A DNA stretch of 64,000 bases from assembly GCA_019802505.1 (NCBI GenBank), contig JAFMOC010000037.1:5129501-5193500 (forward strand), in the 5' to 3' direction. This DNA is from Corydoras sp. C115. Taxonomy: Eukaryota > Chordata > Actinopteri > Siluriformes > Callichthyidae. The notes beneath the pieces were generated by a model. The model was not told the origin of the DNA. It ran no database searches and saw only the letters and a program-made list of their open reading frames with translations. The position numbers and the translations under genes are program-made. Below are positions 63,468 through 64,000 of the stretch, one piece after another (within the stretch, counting starts at the first letter, position 1; every line of letters starts with the position of its first letter).

Positions 63468-63617
63468 TCAGAACAAAGCATTCAGTATTACAACATATTT
63501 AATTTCAGTTATTTTATTTTTTAATATTATTTTTTTACTTGAAAAAGTAATGTCTTACCGAAACTCACGTATGAAAACTTTCTTAAAGCCTGGAAGTTTT
63601 TCATAGGCATCTTTAAT
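50642..63617 (-). CDS. impg2: impg2 (interphotoreceptor matrix proteoglycan 2), 3' part
   Basis: This is a photoreceptor-associated, single-pass membrane proteoglycan of the interphotoreceptor matrix; human IMPG2 loss causes retinal dystrophy. Exons in transcription order: 63617-63559, 63390-63370, 61662-61403, 60867-60809, 59183-58919, 58806-57074, 56977-56758, 55546-55336, 54530-54342, 52051-51915, and a candidate terminal exon at about 50670-50642. Phases agree throughout the first ten, giving about 1,051 open codons. Order of parts: SEA-1, acidic/Thr-rich mucin-like region, SEA-2, two EGF-like modules, transmembrane helix, tail with [10 protein letters not shown]. The transmembrane segment and [11 protein letters not shown] motif separate IMPG2 from secreted IMPG1. 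Teleosts can carry two impg2 paralogues, and I cannot tell which this is. N-terminal exons lie beyond 64000. Confidence 0.93.
51405..51454 (+). repeat. (AAT)n array
   Basis: Trinucleotide array left of SINE copy 7. Confidence 0.95.
51455..51820 (+). mobile_element. tRNA-like SINE, copy 7, inside an (AAT)n array
   Basis: Moderately diverged copy in the presumed last impg2 intron, antisense to the gene. Preceded by a long (AAT)n and followed by (AAT)4. Confidence 0.85.
51915..52051 (-). CDS. impg2: impg2 exon: cytoplasmic tail
   Basis: This 137-nt exon (phase 2 to 1) encodes [16 protein letters not shown], then [17 protein letters not shown] and VEIQHIYGN. The Cys-x-x-Tyr and E-I-x-x-I-Y pattern fits the IMPG2 intracellular tail. 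The acceptor ends GGATCAG after a T9 tract, and the donor is AACA/GTAAGT. Confidence 0.82.
52420..52560 (+). pseudogene. Tc1-like transposase C-terminal fragment
   Basis: Plus-strand translation gives [14 protein letters not shown], then [11 protein letters not shown], matching the IEHLWDELxxR end of Tc1 transposases. The central S-P-D-L-N-P block is lost. Confidence 0.5.
53560..53735 (+). repeat. Dispersed teleost repeat tail
   Basis: CTTGCCACTTTCCGTTCGGC, TGGGGGTCAGG and the end TTGTAACAATGTACTATTGT are a familiar fish repeat end. The SINE copy 8 follows directly. Confidence 0.4.
53749..54076 (+). mobile_element. tRNA-like SINE, copy 8
   Basis: Near-consensus copy antisense to impg2. Flanked by identical AATAAAACATTCA (53735-53747 and 54077-54089). 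Confidence 0.88.
54342..54530 (-). CDS. impg2: impg2 exon: EGF end, transmembrane helix, juxtamembrane tail
   Basis: This 189-nt exon (phase 2 to 2) encodes [20 protein letters not shown], a helix of about 24 residues from LLVGIAVS to ASGVIIFL, then the juxtamembrane [18 protein letters not shown]. It is very close to the vertebrate IMPG2 membrane region as I recall it. The acceptor (CACACTTAG) sits next to a TG/CTGTG array of about 200 nt instead of an ordinary pyrimidine tract. Confidence 0.95.
54545..54756 (+). repeat. Compound (CACAGA)n-(CA)n microsatellite
   Basis: CAGACA-type units at 54545-54668, pure CA to 54750, then GAGAGA. It starts 15 nt from the impg2 transmembrane-exon acceptor. 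Confidence 0.97.
55336..55546 (-). CDS. impg2: impg2 exon: EGF-like modules
   Basis: This 211-nt exon (phase 1 to 2) encodes [17 protein letters not shown], then [19 protein letters not shown] as the end of the first EGF-like module, then a second module with [20 protein letters not shown] and GAICR. Module two is completed by [14 protein letters not shown] in the next exon. The acceptor ends AAACAG and the donor is GCAG/GTGAGG. Confidence 0.93.
55711..56063 (-). mobile_element. tRNA-like SINE, copy 9
   Basis: Near-consensus copy in sense with impg2, in the intron between SEA-2 and EGF exons. Flanked by identical AAGAACTTAAT (55700-55710 and 56064-56074). Confidence 0.9.
56758..56977 (-). 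CDS. impg2: impg2 exon: main part of SEA-2
   Basis: This 220-nt exon (phase 0 to 1) encodes [38 protein letters not shown], then a helix [18 protein letters not shown] and [15 protein letters not shown] (about 56897-56911) matches the G/S-hydrophobic cleavage motif of SEA domains that self-cleave. The intron from the mucin exon is only 96 nt. The acceptor ends TTTCTAG and the donor is TCAG/GTTAGT. Confidence 0.93.
57074..58806 (-). CDS. impg2: impg2 large mucin-like exon and start of SEA-2
   Basis: This 1,733-nt exon holds 577 complete codons (phase 1 to 0). It begins [19 protein letters not shown]. The body is rich in Thr, Ser, Pro, Glu and Asp, as expected for an O-glycosylated proteoglycan core. 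Two acidic Ser-Gly clusters, [11 protein letters not shown] (about 58605-58640) and [10 protein letters not shown] (about 57227-57262), are candidate chondroitin sulphate attachment sites. The last 35 codons, including VVHYDEENG upstream and [20 protein letters not shown], enter the SEA-2 domain, ending [11 protein letters not shown]. Such a large central exon is typical of IMPG2. Confidence 0.93.
58919..59183 (-). CDS. impg2: impg2 acidic linker exon
   Basis: This 265-nt exon (phase 0 to 1) begins [20 protein letters not shown] and continues with [20 protein letters not shown] and [13 protein letters not shown]. It is acidic, low in cysteine and probably extended. The acceptor ends GTTTTAG and the donor is GAGA/GTAAGT. 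It is separated from the large mucin exon by a 112-nt intron. Confidence 0.85.
59184..61402. other. impg2 introns around the small linker exon
   Basis: Introns 59184-60808 and 60868-61402. No repeat or exon is recognised apart from exon 60809-60867. Confidence 0.5.
60809..60867 (-). CDS. impg2: impg2 small linker exon
   Basis: This 59-nt exon (phase 1 to 0) encodes [20 protein letters not shown]. The acceptor ends TTTGCAG and the donor is ATG/GTGAGT. It starts the linker between SEA-1 and the mucin-like region. Confidence 0.82.
61403..61662 (-). CDS. impg2: impg2 exon: rest of SEA-1
   Basis: This 260-nt exon (phase 2 to 1) encodes [15 protein letters not shown], an NNDT sequon, then [19 protein letters not shown], ending in DPDSLQLEN. 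The alternating hydrophobic strand and the long amphipathic helix fit a SEA domain. The acceptor ends TTTTGCAG and the donor is AATG/GTAAGC. Confidence 0.9.
63370..63390 (-). CDS. impg2: impg2 21-nt microexon within SEA-1
   Basis: This exon encodes (R)PQKDIQG. The acceptor is GAACCAG, reached through a TG-rich tract, and the donor is GGG/GTGAGT. Length 21 keeps frame, and the Arg-Pro-Gln-Lys start restores the GFRPxK-type turn expected in SEA-1 of this family. Skipping it would also stay in frame, so inclusion is inferred from family likeness and splice-site quality. Confidence 0.68.
63408..63465 (+). repeat. (CA)n microsatellite
   Basis: About 58 nt CA array, TG on the impg2 transcript, ending 18 nt before the microexon. 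Confidence 0.97.
63559..63617 (-). CDS. impg2: impg2 exon: start of SEA-1
   Basis: This 59-nt exon (phase 0 to 2) encodes [19 protein letters not shown] plus two bases of an Arg codon. It matches the opening helix and first strand of the IMPG SEA-1 domain. The acceptor ends TTTTTTAAAG and the donor is TTCG/GTAAGA. Confidence 0.87.
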
Positions 63618-64000
63618 CTTTAAAAAAGAGAAAAGCTATGATAAAACGGAATAGGGAATTTCCAGAGGACTCAATGGTGAAATCTGAATAAATGAGAATA
63701 CAGCTGGAAAGGAACATTGTGTTTCCTAGCAAGACATTTCCAAAACTGAACACAAAAAGGTCCTTTTCGGTCATTTTAACTAAAAGTGCATGACTAAGCC
63801 TTCCCAGAAGAGCAAGCCTATATTATCCATGCTCTACTGTGTCTAATCTACTTCTACCTAACGACGCAGTATCATCTGCCACCCAAATAATATCTGCTCT
63901 GTGGTGGTCCTGTGCTGGTTCTAGTCATCAAAGATTTACAGAGACTAACAAAGTATGCAGAGAAACAGATGAATACAGTCTGTAATTCAATTACGTTTTT

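Larger units (their letters stand above)
61663..64000. other. impg2 introns around the SEA-1 start
   Basis: Introns 61663-63369, 63391-63558 (with the CA array) and 63618 to the window end. Otherwise nothing is seen. Confidence 0.5.

Noticed and set aside
63376..63606. Plus-strand frame through the CA array
   Set aside because: Poly-His/Thr translation of a microsatellite, antisense to impg2 exons.

Overview
The window is vertebrate, and almost certainly teleost fish, nuclear DNA. It is AT-rich, its genes are split into small exons with GT-AG splice sites, and it is full of dinucleotide and trinucleotide microsatellites, tRNA-like SINEs and decayed Tc1-like transposons. The repeat flavour fits an ostariophysan fish (catfish-like), but that last step is a guess. 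There is no bacterial, viral or CRISPR content.

Two protein-coding genes are present, both on the minus strand, and neither is complete. (1) Positions 459-25780 hold the 5' part of abi3bp (target of Nesh-SH3, an extracellular-matrix protein). Thirteen exons join in frame into about 449 residues: a signal peptide, the conserved N-terminal module, one fibronectin type III domain split over two exons, and a low-complexity Ser/Thr/Pro/Lys-rich linker. The rest of the gene lies below position 1. (2) Positions about 50642-63617 hold the 3' part of impg2 (interphotoreceptor matrix proteoglycan 2). Ten exons join in frame into about 1,051 residues: first SEA domain, long acidic mucin-like region, second SEA domain with its cleavage-type motif, two EGF-like modules, a transmembrane helix and the start of the cytoplasmic tail. 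Upstream exons lie beyond 64000. The terminal exon is only a candidate at about 50642-50673.

The gene order (impg2 upstream, abi3bp downstream, same strand) matches the mammalian order. The gap of about 25 kb between the genes shows no convincing gene. It holds SINEs, microsatellites, a MITE-like element and one orphan splice-flanked open segment.

Mobile DNA: nine copies of one tRNA-like SINE family (about 330-370 bp), five of them with clear 10-14 bp target-site duplications and three sitting inside microsatellites; one end-to-end Tc1-like element (15242-16796) with TA duplications and near-identical inverted repeats but a broken transposase; and several small remnants.

The observations most worth a second look concern splicing. 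Long (TG/CA)n arrays lie directly beside three coding splice sites. A 21-nt impg2 microexon completes the first SEA domain. abi3bp exon 1 uses a GC donor, and there are tandem donor and acceptor sites. I found no new biological system; the window reads as ordinary gene-plus-repeat fish DNA.
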